Positions 1-8,721 of a stretch of 64,000 nucleotides of DNA are shown one piece after another. This DNA is from Bacteroidales bacterium (GTDB taxonomy: Bacteria > Bacteroidota > Bacteroidia > Bacteroidales > Lentimicrobiaceae), in NCBI GenBank assembly GCA_016709025.1, contig JADJEQ010000005.1:248001-312000 (forward strand), given 5' to 3'. Each line of letters starts with the position of its first letter. Positions within the stretch are counted from its first letter, which is position 1. Made by a program: the position numbers and the translations under genes. The notes under the pieces are model-generated. The model ran no database searches, was not told the DNA's origin, and saw only the letters and a list, made by a program, of their open reading frames with translations.

Positions 1-1354
1 CTTTCTGTTCATTGCTGACATACACGCCATATTCGAGTGCATAATTGCGGGGAAGCTTGTATTCTGTGAAAAGGCTTTCACTTCCGGTTCCTTTGGCATT
101 TCCGGGATCGAAAGTATGCCTGGTAACAGAGGTCCCGAAGCGAATGGTATTGTTAGGTCCGCCATACCAGGTGAAATCACCTTTGAGGCTCTGGTTCTGC
201 ATTTTCGATTTCCAGATAAATGAACTTGCATTTCCTTCGGGTGTCCCCAGCTCATAATCATAGGCACTCTGAATCAGTGTGAAATTTGAAAACAGTTTTT
301 GTGAGAACAAGTGGTTCCAACGGAAGGTGCCTGTCTGATTTCCAAGGCTCATCCGTGCAAAATCATTGGCGAAAACGTCACGACCAAAATATCCCGACAG
401 GAAAATCCTGTTCCGGTCGTTGATCCGGTGGTTTAGTTTTCCATTAAAGTCATAAAAATAAAGAACATTGTCGCGGATATCCTTGTTTTTGGCAAAGGGG
501 AGAAAGATATCAACGTAGGTCCGTCTTCCCGCAACAAGAAATGAAGTCCTGTCGGCAATGATGGGACCTTCAAGCGTAAGTCTGCTCGAAATGGTTCCTA
601 TTCCACCGGCTCCCGACAGGGTTTTCTGATTGCCATCCTTCATGCGGATGTCGAGTAAGGATGATAGACGGCCCCCGCTCGAAGCAGGGATATCACCTTT
701 GTAAAGGACTACATCCTTAATCGCATCGTTGTTAAAGACAGAGAAAAATCCGAGCAGGTGCGATGCATTGTAAACAATGGCTTCATCCAGCAGTATCAGG
801 TTCTGGTCGGGCCCACCACCTCTGACACTGAAGCCAGATGAACCCTCTGAAGTTGACTGAACACCCGGGAGCAATTGGATTGCTTTGATAATATCGACTT
901 CACCCATAAGGGCCGGAATCCTGTTGATGGTTTTAATGTCCATTTTAACCACGCTCATCTCGGGCTTCCGGATGTTCTCATCAGGTCGCTCGCCGGTAAT
1001 CACGACTTCTCTGAGCTGTGTTTCACGGGTAACCAATTCAATATTGACTGTCGAGTTTTCTTTTAGTTCAAGGGTTTCCTCAACGGAAGTATAACCGATA
1101 TACGAGTAAAGTATGCTATATTTTCCAGGGATAAGGCTGATGGAATAAAACCCATATACATTGGTGGTTGTGCCGGTTTTGATTTCCCTGATATAAATTG
1201 TGGCACCAATCAGTTCTTCTCCGGTTTTTTTATCTTTCATGTGGCCGCTGATGGTAAATCTTTTTCCACCTGTATCCTCAGGGGTGATTCCGGCCATCAC
1301 CGGTCGGGCAATTGTCAATAAAAATAGCAGTATTAGTAATAGTTGTGGTTTCAT
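1..1354 (-). CDS. TonB-dependent outer-membrane receptor, 3' end outside window
   Basis: The reading frame starts at the ATG at 1354 and runs off the left edge without a stop, giving about 451 N-terminal residues. Residues 1-21 form a signal peptide (MKPQLLLILLFLLTIARPVMA). It is followed by a carboxypeptidase-like regulatory domain (about 28-110, with GATIYI and GFYSISLIPG) and then a TonB plug domain containing LLPGVQSTSEGSSGFSVRGG, QNLILLDEA and GRLSSLLDIRMKDG. This is the order found in Bacteroidota SusC/CirA-type receptors, which import ligands across the outer membrane using TonB energy. No SusD-like partner is visible, so the substrate cannot be inferred; the downstream side is cut off. 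Confidence 0.93.
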   Translation of the reverse strand, partial: MKPQLLLILLFLLTIARPVMAGITPEDTGGKRFTISGHMKDKKTGEELIGATIYIREIKTGTTTNVYGFYSISLIPGKYSILYSYIGYTSVEETLELKENSTVNIELVTRETQLREVVITGERPDENIRKPEMSVVKMDIKTINRIPALMGEVDIIKAIQLLPGVQSTSEGSSGFSVRGGGPDQNLILLDEAIVYNASHLLGFFSVFNNDAIKDVVLYKGDIPASSGGRLSSLLDIRMKDGNQKTLSGAGGIGTISSRLTLEGPIIADRTSFLVAGRRTYVDIFLPFAKNKDIRDNVLYFYDFNGKLNHRINDRNRIFLSGYFGRDVFANDFARMSLGNQTGTFRWNHLFSQKLFSNFTLIQSAYDYELGTPEGNASSFIWKSKMQNQSLKGDFTWYGGPNNTIRFGTSVTRHTFDPGNAKGTGSESLFTEYKLPRNYALEYGVYVSNEQK

Positions 1355-1509
1355 TTCATTCATTCATTAATGTGTTTCATTTTTCATTTTGTAATACCGG
1401 ATGATCCGCTTGATTGTTTGCATATGAACTGAGCTTTGCGAAATCTGCCTTACCGAAACTGATTACCTTTCAACTTCTGCAAATTAAAACCCGCAGCCGT
1501 CAAAAAAGG

Positions 1510-1743
1510 TCAGTTTAATTTTAATCGTTTGATTAAGTTAAACACTGCTTCGCTTGTAATGTTGTTGTTTCGGTCAGACTGACAGCTGTCTTCATTCAGA
1601 TTTGAATTTTGTGCACCGGTATTCCGGTCTGATCCGGAATGCCGGATACGTAATCCTTTGTCTTGTTTCCCCAGAGCCAGGGTGGCATAAAGCAATATTG
1701 ATATCAGAATTAGCACGGCAGTCCAGGTGTTGAATTTTTTCAT
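1510..1743 (-). CDS. Small secreted protein of unknown function (77 aa)
   Basis: I do not recognise this protein. The ATG at 1743 begins MKKFNTW followed by a hydrophobic stretch to about residue 26 (LILISILLYATLALG), which looks like a signal peptide or single membrane anchor. The remainder is polar, rich in Asn, Asp and Arg. A TTG codon 9 bases upstream is in frame, but the ATG is preferred. A TAnnTTTG box lies about 40 bases upstream (1783-1790), which supports it being a real transcribed gene rather than a chance frame. Confidence 0.5.
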   Translation of the reverse strand: MKKFNTWTAVLILISILLYATLALGKQDKGLRIRHSGSDRNTGAQNSNLNEDSCQSDRNNNITSEAVFNLIKRLKLN

Positions 1744-1782
1744 GGGTTGCAAATATTTGCATTCATTGTCTTAATGACAACG

Positions 1783-1790
1783 CAAATGTA
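1783..1790 (-). promoter_or_regulatory. Bacteroidota -7 promoter box for small secreted gene
   Basis: TACATTTG matches the TAnnTTTG consensus, 40 bases upstream of the ATG at 1743. No clear -33 TTTG element was seen. Confidence 0.45.
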
Positions 1791-1899
1791 GATTGGTTGG
1801 AACAGCCGGTAAAATGAATATCGGTGTATGCGGCAATAAGAAGGATGAACCGCCTGAAAAAAGGGATGAACTGGAATCTCAGGAAAGAATTGCAAACGT

Positions 1900-3078
1900 T
1901 CAGGCTTTTCGCCGGCGTTCAAGTTCGGTTTGGATCAATCGTAATTCGCGGCCGGTTTGCCCTGCAATACTGGTGTTTTCTTCTGCGCGTCTGAATAAAT
2001 AGGGCATCACCGACTTGATCGGACCATAGGGAACATATTTGGCTACATTATAGCCTGCAGCAGACAGGTTAAAGCTGATATGATCGCTCATGCCATATAG
2101 TTGTGCAAACCAGATACGCTGGTCGTTACGGGCCAATCCCCTGGTGTCGATTTCCCGGGCGAGCAGCAAATTACTTTCTTCGTTGTGCGAGCCGCAGAAA
2201 ATCTGAACAACATCGAGGTTGTCGAGTGAAAAAAGCAATGCCTGGTTGAAAGCCTCATCAGTGGCTTTTTTATCGGGTTGAATGGGAGACGGGTATCCCA
2301 TGGCATTTGCACGCTCTCTTTCTTTCTCCATATAGGCACCCCTGACAAACTTGATCCCGATCCTGTAGTTTCCTTTGCGGGCCCGCTCAATGCTATCTTT
2401 GAGGTATTGAAGCCTGTCGTGCCGGTACATTTGTAGTGTGTTGAAAATTATAGTTTTATCCCTGTTGAATTTCAGCATCATCTCCTCAACGGTTTCGTCA
2501 ACCAGGTGCTGATACCAGCTGTCTTCGGCATCGATCATCAAAGGAACATTCAATCGGGAGGCTTCACTGCAGAGCTTTTCGACCCTGTTTCTGAAATTCT
2601 GGTATTCAAGTTCAAGTTTTTCGCTTAAAGGTTTGCCGCGTTCCGAATATTCCAGTAAATCTGCTGAAGCGAAAGCCGTTGGTTTAAAAACAGCAAAAGG
2701 GATACCCGAATTTGAATTTGCATTGGCAATTGAGCGGATGGTTTCATCCAGCGTAGCCTGCATACTGGCATCGTCATGTTTGCCTTCAACCGAATAGTCA
2801 AGAATGGATTTCAGGTTGTACTGGCTGAGCTTTTGCACAATCGGGCTGCATTCCCCCAAGGTCCGGCCACCAACAAAATGGCTGTAAATTGTTGGTTTCA
2901 CTGCCCATCCCACAGGTATTCCGATTTTGAAAGCCATGCCAATCAGGGATTTACCGGCATTTACAAAACCAGGATTGGCCATTATTTTAAACAGGAGCCG
3001 TGCTTTGCGCAATTCAGAATTGGTCTTACTTAAAAAAGCGGTCCTGGTATCGTTAAAGCCATTTAAGGTGGGTTGCAT
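1900..3078 (-). CDS. Proline dehydrogenase (FAD-dependent)
   Basis: This 392-residue protein matches the stand-alone proline dehydrogenase family, which oxidises L-proline to 1-pyrroline-5-carboxylate with FAD and passes electrons to quinone. Visible landmarks are DAEDSW (183-188), FVRGAYMEKERERA (244-257), FAQLYGMSDH (324-333) and YGPIKSVMPYLFRRAEEN (351-368), the last being the C-terminal substrate-binding signature of the ProDH barrel. Length is normal for the monofunctional Bacteroidota form; the P5C dehydrogenase half of PutA is absent here and must be encoded elsewhere. A -7 box about 24 bases upstream supports the ATG at 3078. It is transcribed divergently from aroB. Confidence 0.93.
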   Translation of the reverse strand: MQPTLNGFNDTRTAFLSKTNSELRKARLLFKIMANPGFVNAGKSLIGMAFKIGIPVGWAVKPTIYSHFVGGRTLGECSPIVQKLSQYNLKSILDYSVEGKHDDASMQATLDETIRSIANANSNSGIPFAVFKPTAFASADLLEYSERGKPLSEKLELEYQNFRNRVEKLCSEASRLNVPLMIDAEDSWYQHLVDETVEEMMLKFNRDKTIIFNTLQMYRHDRLQYLKDSIERARKGNYRIGIKFVRGAYMEKERERANAMGYPSPIQPDKKATDEAFNQALLFSLDNLDVVQIFCGSHNEESNLLLAREIDTRGLARNDQRIWFAQLYGMSDHISFNLSAAGYNVAKYVPYGPIKSVMPYLFRRAEENTSIAGQTGRELRLIQTELERRRKA

Positions 3079-3101
3079 AGATTGATCTTGAAAATTGACT
3101 T

Positions 3102-3109
3102 CAAAAATA
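3102..3109 (-). promoter_or_regulatory. -7 promoter box for proline dehydrogenase
   Basis: TATTTTTG matches TAnnTTTG and ends 23 bases before the ATG at 3078. Confidence 0.5.
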
Positions 3110-3410
3110 ATATTTCATCTGAAATAACAATGATTAAAATGGATCGAATGAACCCAAATGCCTGCAGATTGTTTTCACCGGTTAGTAATTGTTAAAGGTT
3201 CAACAAGTTTGCCTGTAAGCTCAGGCAGTCCGGCTCGTTATAAATTTTCCCGGCATGGTAGCCATTGGCCCAATAAAAACCAAATAGCCGTGCAATGTCT
3301 TTTGGTAAATATACATTGTGTTTCCTGCCTGTTGCTGAACAGGCTATCCGACCAAAAGCATCAAAATCATGTCGGATGAAATACTTTTTTAAAATTTATT
3401 TGAAAAATTG
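3110..3410. other. Intergenic region, no gene seen
   Basis: This is the spacer between the divergent proline dehydrogenase and aroB genes. I see no credible coding frame, RNA or repeat apart from the promoter boxes at its two ends. Confidence 0.6.
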
Positions 3411-3418
3411 TAAGTTTG
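3411..3418 (+). promoter_or_regulatory. -7 promoter box for aroB, leaderless spacing
   Basis: TAAGTTTG matches TAnnTTTG and ends only 4 bases before the aroB ATG at 3423. At the usual box-to-start distance, transcription would begin at or next to the start codon, giving a leaderless or nearly leaderless mRNA. Confidence 0.5.
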
Positions 3419-3422
3419 CAAT

Positions 3423-4529
3423 ATGGCAAAGAAAATTAACACAGTAGATGTTTCAGGCTCTCCGGTTTATGTTGGTCAGGGCGTTTTTGAAGAATTACAG
3501 GAACAACTATCCTCAAAACTGGCAACGAAAGAGGTAATCTTCCTTCTGGCAGATGAAAATACCATTGAGCATTGTTATCCATTGCTTATTTCGATGGTGC
3601 CGCAGCTTGAGAAAGCCAATAAAATCATCATCAAATCCGGGGAAGAGAATAAAACACTTGCTACCTGCGAAAAGGTGTGGAATCAAATGGCTGTGGAAGG
3701 CGCCAACAGGCAATCTCTGTTGGTTAATCTTGGCGGAGGTGTCATTTGTGATCTGGGTGGATTTGCAGCTTCGGTGTTTCACCGGGGAATGCCCTTTATC
3801 AACATCCCTACTTCTCTTATGGCCATGATCGATGCCTCAATTGGTGGGAAAACCGGTGTTGACCTGTATTCACTCAAAAATCAGATAGGATTGTTTTCGA
3901 AACCTGCAGGCGTTTACGTTTGGCCGGGGTTTTTGGCAACACTGCCACATCGTCAGCTGCTTTCCGGTTTCGCAGAGATGATGAAGCATGCGCTTATAGC
4001 TGATTCCGGTTTCTGGAAAAAATTAACCAAGATACCGATGGCTGTTGTCTCCAACTGGGAAGATCACATTCTGACTGCCATTAAGATAAAATCAAAAATT
4101 GTAAATCTTGATCCGAATGAAAAAGGAGTGCGCCGACAGTTAAATTTCGGGCACACCATCGGACATGCATTTGAAACCTATTCGTTGCGTAACGATGCCT
4201 CTCCGATGACACATGGTGAGGCTGTTGCCATGGGCATGATCTGTGAAGCATACATTTCCTACCGGATTCTTGGGTTCAACCACCTGCAGCGGGATGAACT
4301 GGTGAAAAATATCCTGCTGAACTTCAGTCATTATAAAATTCCAACCACTGCCATCGATGAACTGGTTGAGATTACCCACTATGATAAGAAGAACCGGAAG
4401 GGCCGGTTGATGATGACTCTGATTCGTGATATCGGTAACGCTGTTGATGGTCAGCAATGTGAACTTGCCCTGGTACGCGAAAGCCTGTTCAGGTATATTG
4501 ATTTCAGCAGGCATGTTCCGCGTGAATAA
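3423..4529 (+). CDS. aroB: 3-dehydroquinate synthase
   Basis: AroB converts DAHP to 3-dehydroquinate, the second step of the shikimate pathway, using NAD and a divalent metal. At 368 residues it is full length. Signature segments are the NAD-binding GGGVICDLGGFAA (104-116), PTSLMAMIDASIGGKTG (129-145), the metal-ligand helix NFGHTIGHAFE (about 241-251) and HGEAVAMGM (about 264-272), with the conserved Lys and His residues in place. aroA follows after 9 bases on the same strand, so the two are almost certainly co-transcribed. No other shikimate genes are adjacent. Confidence 0.97.
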   Translation: MAKKINTVDVSGSPVYVGQGVFEELQEQLSSKLATKEVIFLLADENTIEHCYPLLISMVPQLEKANKIIIKSGEENKTLATCEKVWNQMAVEGANRQSLLVNLGGGVICDLGGFAASVFHRGMPFINIPTSLMAMIDASIGGKTGVDLYSLKNQIGLFSKPAGVYVWPGFLATLPHRQLLSGFAEMMKHALIADSGFWKKLTKIPMAVVSNWEDHILTAIKIKSKIVNLDPNEKGVRRQLNFGHTIGHAFETYSLRNDASPMTHGEAVAMGMICEAYISYRILGFNHLQRDELVKNILLNFSHYKIPTTAIDELVEITHYDKKNRKGRLMMTLIRDIGNAVDGQQCELALVRESLFRYIDFSRHVPRE

Positions 4530-4538
4530 TTCCGGGCG

Positions 4539-5771
4539 ATGATTCGGATCACACCACCGAAGGGGCCTCTGAAGGTTACTGTCGACCTGCCACTGTCAAA
4601 GAGTATTGCTAACCGGCAGTTGTGCATACGTTTTCTTTCAGGTAGTTTAGATGAATACGGGTTACCCGATTGCGATGATTCGCTGTTGATGCGCGATTTG
4701 CTTGACCTTTTACGCTCGGATAAAACCACAGAAGTTTTTAATTGCGGAGATGCAGGTACCGTTTTCAGGTTCCTGACCGCAATACTTGCCAATATGAAAG
4801 GTGACCGGCTGATTTCAGGATCAGAAAGGATGCACCAAAGACCCTGCGCCCCATTAGTGAATGCACTCAATCAACTTGGAGCCGATGTCAATTATCAATT
4901 TCAGACTGGTTTCCCGCCTTTGTATATTAAAGGTAAACCTTTGCATGGGGGAGAAGTTCTGATTGATGCCTCTGTAAGCAGCCAGTTTATTTCGGCATTG
5001 ATGATGACCGGGGCAACCATGACGTATGGCCTGAAAATAATGCTGAAAGGGAAAATTGTTTCCAGACCTTACATTGAGTTGACCGTTTGGCTGATGCAGA
5101 TGCAAGGAATTGATGTTGAATTTTTTGAACGTGAAATCCGCGTTAGACCCGGTCAATATAAATTTAATGCCGGCCTTTACGAAGCCGACTGGTCGGCTGC
5201 ATCTTACTGGTATGCAATGGCTGCATTGGCAGTTGATGCTGAGATTCGCCTGGAGGGATTGAACAAAAAATCATTTCAGGGTGACCAAAAATTGGCGTTT
5301 TTATTTGAAGGACTTGGTGTTGAAAGCAGGTGGGATGGTGAAAACCTGCTGCTGTTAAGGCACGGAAATGTTTCCGATGAGTTTAGAGCTGATTTTACTG
5401 ATTGTCCCGACCTTTTTCCTGCAATTGCTGTCACCTGCGCCGGTCTTGGTGTAAAAAGCCGGTTCACCGGGTTGTCGACCCTTGCAGTTAAGGAAAGCGA
5501 CCGGCTGAAATCAGTTGGTACCGAGCTTGCGAGGCTCGGCTACCAGATCATGCATACCGATGCAGATTCTTTTGAAATATTGCCTGGCCGGATTGAAACC
5601 CATGACAACAGAATAAAAACATATGCCGACCACAGGATCGCTATGGCGTTTGCAGCATTGTCAGTGGCAGCCGGTGAACTGTTTGTGCACAATCCATCGG
5701 TTGTTTCAAAGTCATATCCCGGTTTCTGGCACGATCTGCAACAAGCAGGGTTTGATACGGAGCAGTGTTGA
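4539..5771 (+). CDS. aroA: 3-phosphoshikimate 1-carboxyvinyltransferase (EPSP synthase)
   Basis: AroA condenses shikimate-3-phosphate with phosphoenolpyruvate to EPSP. The 410-residue protein has the double-domain landmarks: PLSKSIANR (18-26), NCGDAGTVFRFLTA (68-81), SERMHQRPCAPLVNAL (95-110), VSSQFISALMM, KESDRLKS and the C-terminal TYADHRIAMAFA. The phosphoenolpyruvate loop reads GDAGTVFRF, not the GNAGT form of enterobacterial enzymes; this variant is common in Bacteroidota. It lies 9 bases behind aroB, and the downstream spacer holds short repeats. Confidence 0.96.
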   Translation: MIRITPPKGPLKVTVDLPLSKSIANRQLCIRFLSGSLDEYGLPDCDDSLLMRDLLDLLRSDKTTEVFNCGDAGTVFRFLTAILANMKGDRLISGSERMHQRPCAPLVNALNQLGADVNYQFQTGFPPLYIKGKPLHGGEVLIDASVSSQFISALMMTGATMTYGLKIMLKGKIVSRPYIELTVWLMQMQGIDVEFFEREIRVRPGQYKFNAGLYEADWSAASYWYAMAALAVDAEIRLEGLNKKSFQGDQKLAFLFEGLGVESRWDGENLLLLRHGNVSDEFRADFTDCPDLFPAIAVTCAGLGVKSRFTGLSTLAVKESDRLKSVGTELARLGYQIMHTDADSFEILPGRIETHDNRIKTYADHRIAMAFAALSVAAGELFVHNPSVVSKSYPGFWHDLQQAGFDTEQC

Positions 5772-5798
5772 TTTCCTTTCAAAAGCGTTAAAAGGTTA

Positions 5799-5822
5799 GG
5801 TTGAGGTTGAGGTTGAGGTTGA
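5799..5822. repeat. Hexamer tandem repeat (GGTTGA)x4
   Basis: Four perfect head-to-tail GGTTGA units lie 28 bases after the aroA stop. A slippage-prone microsatellite with no coding role seen. Confidence 0.85.
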
Positions 5823-5899
5823 GTGCCTTCTAAACCAGATTCTGCAAATTTTATTGAATCCCGTTCTCCACCCTTTTTTCATTCCCTTGACTAAACGAC

Positions 5900-5996
5900 A
5901 ATGAAATAGAAATTGGAATATTGGAATATTGGAAATTGGAAACCTGCCAGCCGGCAGGCTGGTTAGAAATTCACTTTTCACTTTTCACTTTTTACC
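5900..5996. repeat. Word-like repeats and hairpin at beta-lactamase 3' end
   Basis: The segment contains GGAATATT words (also at 28.8 kb), a GC-rich inverted repeat (CCTGCC/GGCAGG, about 5944-5959) and ACTTTTC words. Read on the minus strand, the latter are AAAAGTG repeats that begin inside the stop codon of the beta-lactamase gene. The hairpin could act as a terminator for that gene. Confidence 0.6.
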
Positions 5997-6809
5997 AGTT
6001 TCCCTTTTCGGGAAAATGCCTTCTTCGTCTAAAATATCTCTTGTTATCTCAATCCGGTACCTGGAATCTTCCTCCTTGTTGATATCAATATTCAGTGCGA
6101 ATATCCATGCATCTTCACCATTCTCAACAAATCCGACATACCACCCGATCTGATGTTCAACCCGGGCAGCCCAGCCTGTCTTGGCGTAAAGTCTTTTATC
6201 TCCGGCCGAGTCTGCTAACATAAGCTCCTTTACCTGTTGCTGAACATCTTTCGAAAAGGGAAGCTTTTCATTATATAATGACTTTAGAAACAACACCTGT
6301 TCCTGCGCTGAGATGGCTGTTTCACCATCGAGCCAGAACCGGTCAATTTCAGGGCCTGTTTTCATATTTCCATAAGCACAATTGACCATCCATTCCTCAA
6401 TTTTTTCTCTGCCTGTTCTGCGCGCCATTTCCTGGTAAACCCACACTGCGGAAACGCGGAAAGCATCCCTGACGCTCAGATCTTTATTCCAGGCTTCATA
6501 GGATCGTTTGGTTCCGTCCCATTTGAATACCTCATCGATGCTGCTGATGGATTTACTCTCCAAAGCGATCAGGGTATTCATTATCTTGAAAGTTGAGGCC
6601 GGAAGAAACTGCTTTTCTGATCTCTTGTTATTGTAAATGGTATAGTCGCCCGTCTTCAGGTTTAACAGAACAAAGGTTCCTTTAACCCCTGCTTCGTTAA
6701 AATACTTCTTCCATGAAGTGTTCTGAATGATGACGGTTTCATGAACTGCTGACCCCGGAAAATGAAGGCACATGACTACTAAAAGAATAATGAATACAAT
6801 CTTTTTCAT
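5985..6809 (-). CDS. Class D (OXA-type) beta-lactamase
   Basis: This 274-residue serine beta-lactamase has all class D motifs: STFK with the nucleophile Ser (about 72-75), SAV (about 120-122), YGN (about 146-148) and KTGW (about 210-213), plus the FWLDG segment. An N-terminal hydrophobic stretch (MKKIVFIILLVVMCLHFPGSA) is a signal peptide, so it acts in the periplasm. An upstream in-frame GTG at 6884 was rejected because the promoter's -7 box (6884-6891) overlaps it, so an mRNA could not include it. The gene lies in ordinary chromosomal context with no mobile element beside it, suggesting an intrinsic enzyme. Spectrum cannot be read from sequence. Confidence 0.92.
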   Translation of the reverse strand: MKKIVFIILLVVMCLHFPGSAVHETVIIQNTSWKKYFNEAGVKGTFVLLNLKTGDYTIYNNKRSEKQFLPASTFKIMNTLIALESKSISSIDEVFKWDGTKRSYEAWNKDLSVRDAFRVSAVWVYQEMARRTGREKIEEWMVNCAYGNMKTGPEIDRFWLDGETAISAQEQVLFLKSLYNEKLPFSKDVQQQVKELMLADSAGDKRLYAKTGWAARVEHQIGWYVGFVENGEDAWIFALNIDINKEEDSRYRIEITRDILDEEGIFPKRETGKK

Positions 6810-6883
6810 GGGATTTACCAACAGATTTTTAGATGAAAGACCAGGCCGCAGCCCGTGATTTTTATTTCGATTTGAAATTTTCA

Positions 6884-6891
6884 CAAATATA
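6884..6891 (-). promoter_or_regulatory. -7 promoter box for beta-lactamase
   Basis: TATATTTG on the minus strand, about 74 bases upstream of the ATG at 6809. It is separated by only 3 bases from an oppositely oriented box at 6895-6902. Confidence 0.55.
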
Positions 6892-6894
6892 GCG

Positions 6895-6902
6895 TAGGTT
6901 TG
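6895..6902 (+). promoter_or_regulatory. -7 promoter box for LutA-like gene
   Basis: TAGGTTTG matches TAnnTTTG and ends 19 bases before the ATG at 6922. Back-to-back with the beta-lactamase box. Confidence 0.5.
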
Positions 6903-6921
6903 TTAAAATTTTTTGAATTCA

Positions 6922-7647
6922 ATGATAGTTGACATTTTCATACCCTGTTTTATCGATCAGGTTTATCCTGAAACAGGTTTTAATATGGTTAAGGTTCTCG
7001 AGAAAATCGGGGTGGGGGTGAGGTATAATAAAAACCAGACGTGTTGTGGTCAGATTGCTTTTAACAGCGGATTCTGGGATCATGCCAAGGCAATGGGAGA
7101 GAAATTTATCAATGATTTCAGGGATTGTCAGTATGTGGTTACCCCCTCTGCCTCCTGCGCCGGAATGGTCAGGAATTACTATGATGAAATGTTTTACAAT
7201 TCTGCACTCCACAACGAATACAGATTGTTGAAGAAAAATATTTATGAGATATCAGATTTTCTGGTTAATGTACTAAATATTAAAGATATAGGAGCAACAT
7301 TCAATCATAAAGTTACCTACCACGATAGCTGTGCTGCTTTGCGTGAATATGGTCTGAAAGATGAGCCGCGAACATTGCTCAGGCATGTAAGGGGCCTGGA
7401 ACTGATTGAAATGAAAGAAACAACCACCTGCTGTGGTTTTGGCGGAACTTTTTCTGTGAAGAATGAACCTGTATCTGCTGCGATGGCTGAGTATAAAGTC
7501 AGCAGGGCACTGGAAACCGGGGCGGAATATATTGTTTCAACGGATTCTTCCTGCCTGATGCACCAGCAGGCGTTTATCAACAAGAACAAACTACCGGTAA
7601 AAACCATTCACCTGGCTGATATCCTGGCATCTGGCTGGGAGTTGTAA
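6922..7647 (+). CDS. LutA/YkgE-like cysteine-rich (Fe-S)-associated oxidoreductase subunit
   Basis: The protein has two CCG-type cysteine-rich domains: CFIDQ...TCCGQIAFNSG in the N-terminal half and CAALREYG...TTCCGFGGTFS in the C-terminal half. This is the signature of LutA, YkgE and the GlcF/HdrB C-terminal region, which take part in lactate or glycolate oxidation and heterodisulfide chemistry. At 241 residues it matches LutA. The usual lutB and lutC neighbours are absent, so the substrate is uncertain. The ATG at 6922 is preferred over a TTG 9 bases upstream. It is divergently transcribed from the beta-lactamase gene. Confidence 0.85.
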   Translation: MIVDIFIPCFIDQVYPETGFNMVKVLEKIGVGVRYNKNQTCCGQIAFNSGFWDHAKAMGEKFINDFRDCQYVVTPSASCAGMVRNYYDEMFYNSALHNEYRLLKKNIYEISDFLVNVLNIKDIGATFNHKVTYHDSCAALREYGLKDEPRTLLRHVRGLELIEMKETTTCCGFGGTFSVKNEPVSAAMAEYKVSRALETGAEYIVSTDSSCLMHQQAFINKNKLPVKTIHLADILASGWEL

Positions 7648-7692
7648 CGGAATGGCTTTCCATACGATCAAACACCCGTGATTTTTTTTCGG

Positions 7693-8424
7693 TTATTTGG
7701 CCCCTTCAGGTCGGGTAGTGAATTTCGAGATCAATCCGACAGTGTAATTGCCGGCAATGTCTTTTACCCCGATCTGCCAGTAATAGTCGGTATTGTATTC
7801 GAACCCTGAAAGCGTAGTTTCATATTGCGGAACACCATCAACCAGGTTGAAGTAAGTTATGCCCGATTGCACCAGTGAAAGTGATGTTCTGCTTTTACCG
7901 GTCCATATATCATAGGTTAAGGGATCATTCTCAGGATCGTTGCAGGTCCACTTGAAAATAACAGTTTCGTCCATCCAGTCCTGCCATTCAGGTGGCGTAA
8001 TGTAATAAGGAATATCCGGTGGCTGGTTTGAAAGATCATTTACAACCACCACCATTTGTTTAATGGTATCGGTCATTCCCTTGGTGTCGCGTACTTCAAT
8101 CATTGGAAAATAAACACCTACAGTATTGTACTGGTGGGTGGTGGTCTTCAATGTTGAGAATTCCGTATCGTACAATTTGTCCTTGTTCCAGTCCCACCGC
8201 ACTTCAAGTATTGAAACCGGATCTTCAAAATCGCTCACAGTGCCTGCATCAAAATCAAATACAGTATTTACATCTCCCCTGAGAGGTGAAACTACATAGT
8301 TGGCCAGAGGCAGGGAATTCTGTTTATTAATTCCGTCTTTTTTGCAACTGACACTGATAAATAATATGCATATCAAAAAGATGCCCAAAAGAGATTTTAT
8401 TTGTAAACCGCAGTGTCTTTTCAT
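7693..8424 (-). CDS. PKD-domain lipoprotein
   Basis: Starting at the ATG at 8424 the protein begins with basic residues and a hydrophobic run ending in a lipobox (LFISVSCKK), so it should be a lipid-anchored envelope protein. A PKD-like domain follows (DFDAGTVSDFEDPVSILEVRWDW...HQYNTVGVYFPMIEVRDTKG), and then a fibronectin-III-like segment (FKWTCNDPENDPLTYDIW...YYWQIGVKDIAGN). An in-frame ATG lies 78 bases upstream (8502), but it would put 26 extra residues before the signal peptide. Function is unknown; such modules usually bind carbohydrate or protein surfaces. No operon partner is evident. Confidence 0.75.
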   Translation of the reverse strand: MKRHCGLQIKSLLGIFLICILFISVSCKKDGINKQNSLPLANYVVSPLRGDVNTVFDFDAGTVSDFEDPVSILEVRWDWNKDKLYDTEFSTLKTTTHQYNTVGVYFPMIEVRDTKGMTDTIKQMVVVVNDLSNQPPDIPYYITPPEWQDWMDETVIFKWTCNDPENDPLTYDIWTGKSRTSLSLVQSGITYFNLVDGVPQYETTLSGFEYNTDYYWQIGVKDIAGNYTVGLISKFTTRPEGAK

Positions 8425-8670
8425 GAAGTAGTTGAATTTAGGAGCCTCCCTTAATGAAAGGTATGAATTAAACACAGAAAACCTGCTTTTGATTCTGGTC
8501 ATAATAAACGGGTGTTGACCAGAGTTTTAACGTAAATTATCAGGAATCAGTATGCGAAATAACAAAAAATTTTCCTATTTTTCGTTCACCGGGTTGTTTT
8601 TGGCAATGAAAGAAATGCTTCAATGTTCTATTAAACGATCATATCACAGTCGGGTTATCGAACGAAGGAT

Positions 8671-8678
8671 TATATTTG
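8671..8678 (+). promoter_or_regulatory. Distal -7 box upstream of surface cluster
   Basis: TATATTTG exact consensus, 118 bases before the ATG at 8797. Confidence 0.4.
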
Positions 8679-8713
8679 CCAATGACAAATCAATTCATTC
8701 CGTGACTTTTTAT

Positions 8714-8721
8714 TATATTTG
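8714..8721 (+). promoter_or_regulatory. Proximal -7 box upstream of surface cluster
   Basis: TATATTTG exact consensus, 75 bases before the ATG at 8797; the second of two identical boxes 43 bases apart, possibly tandem promoters. Confidence 0.45.
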
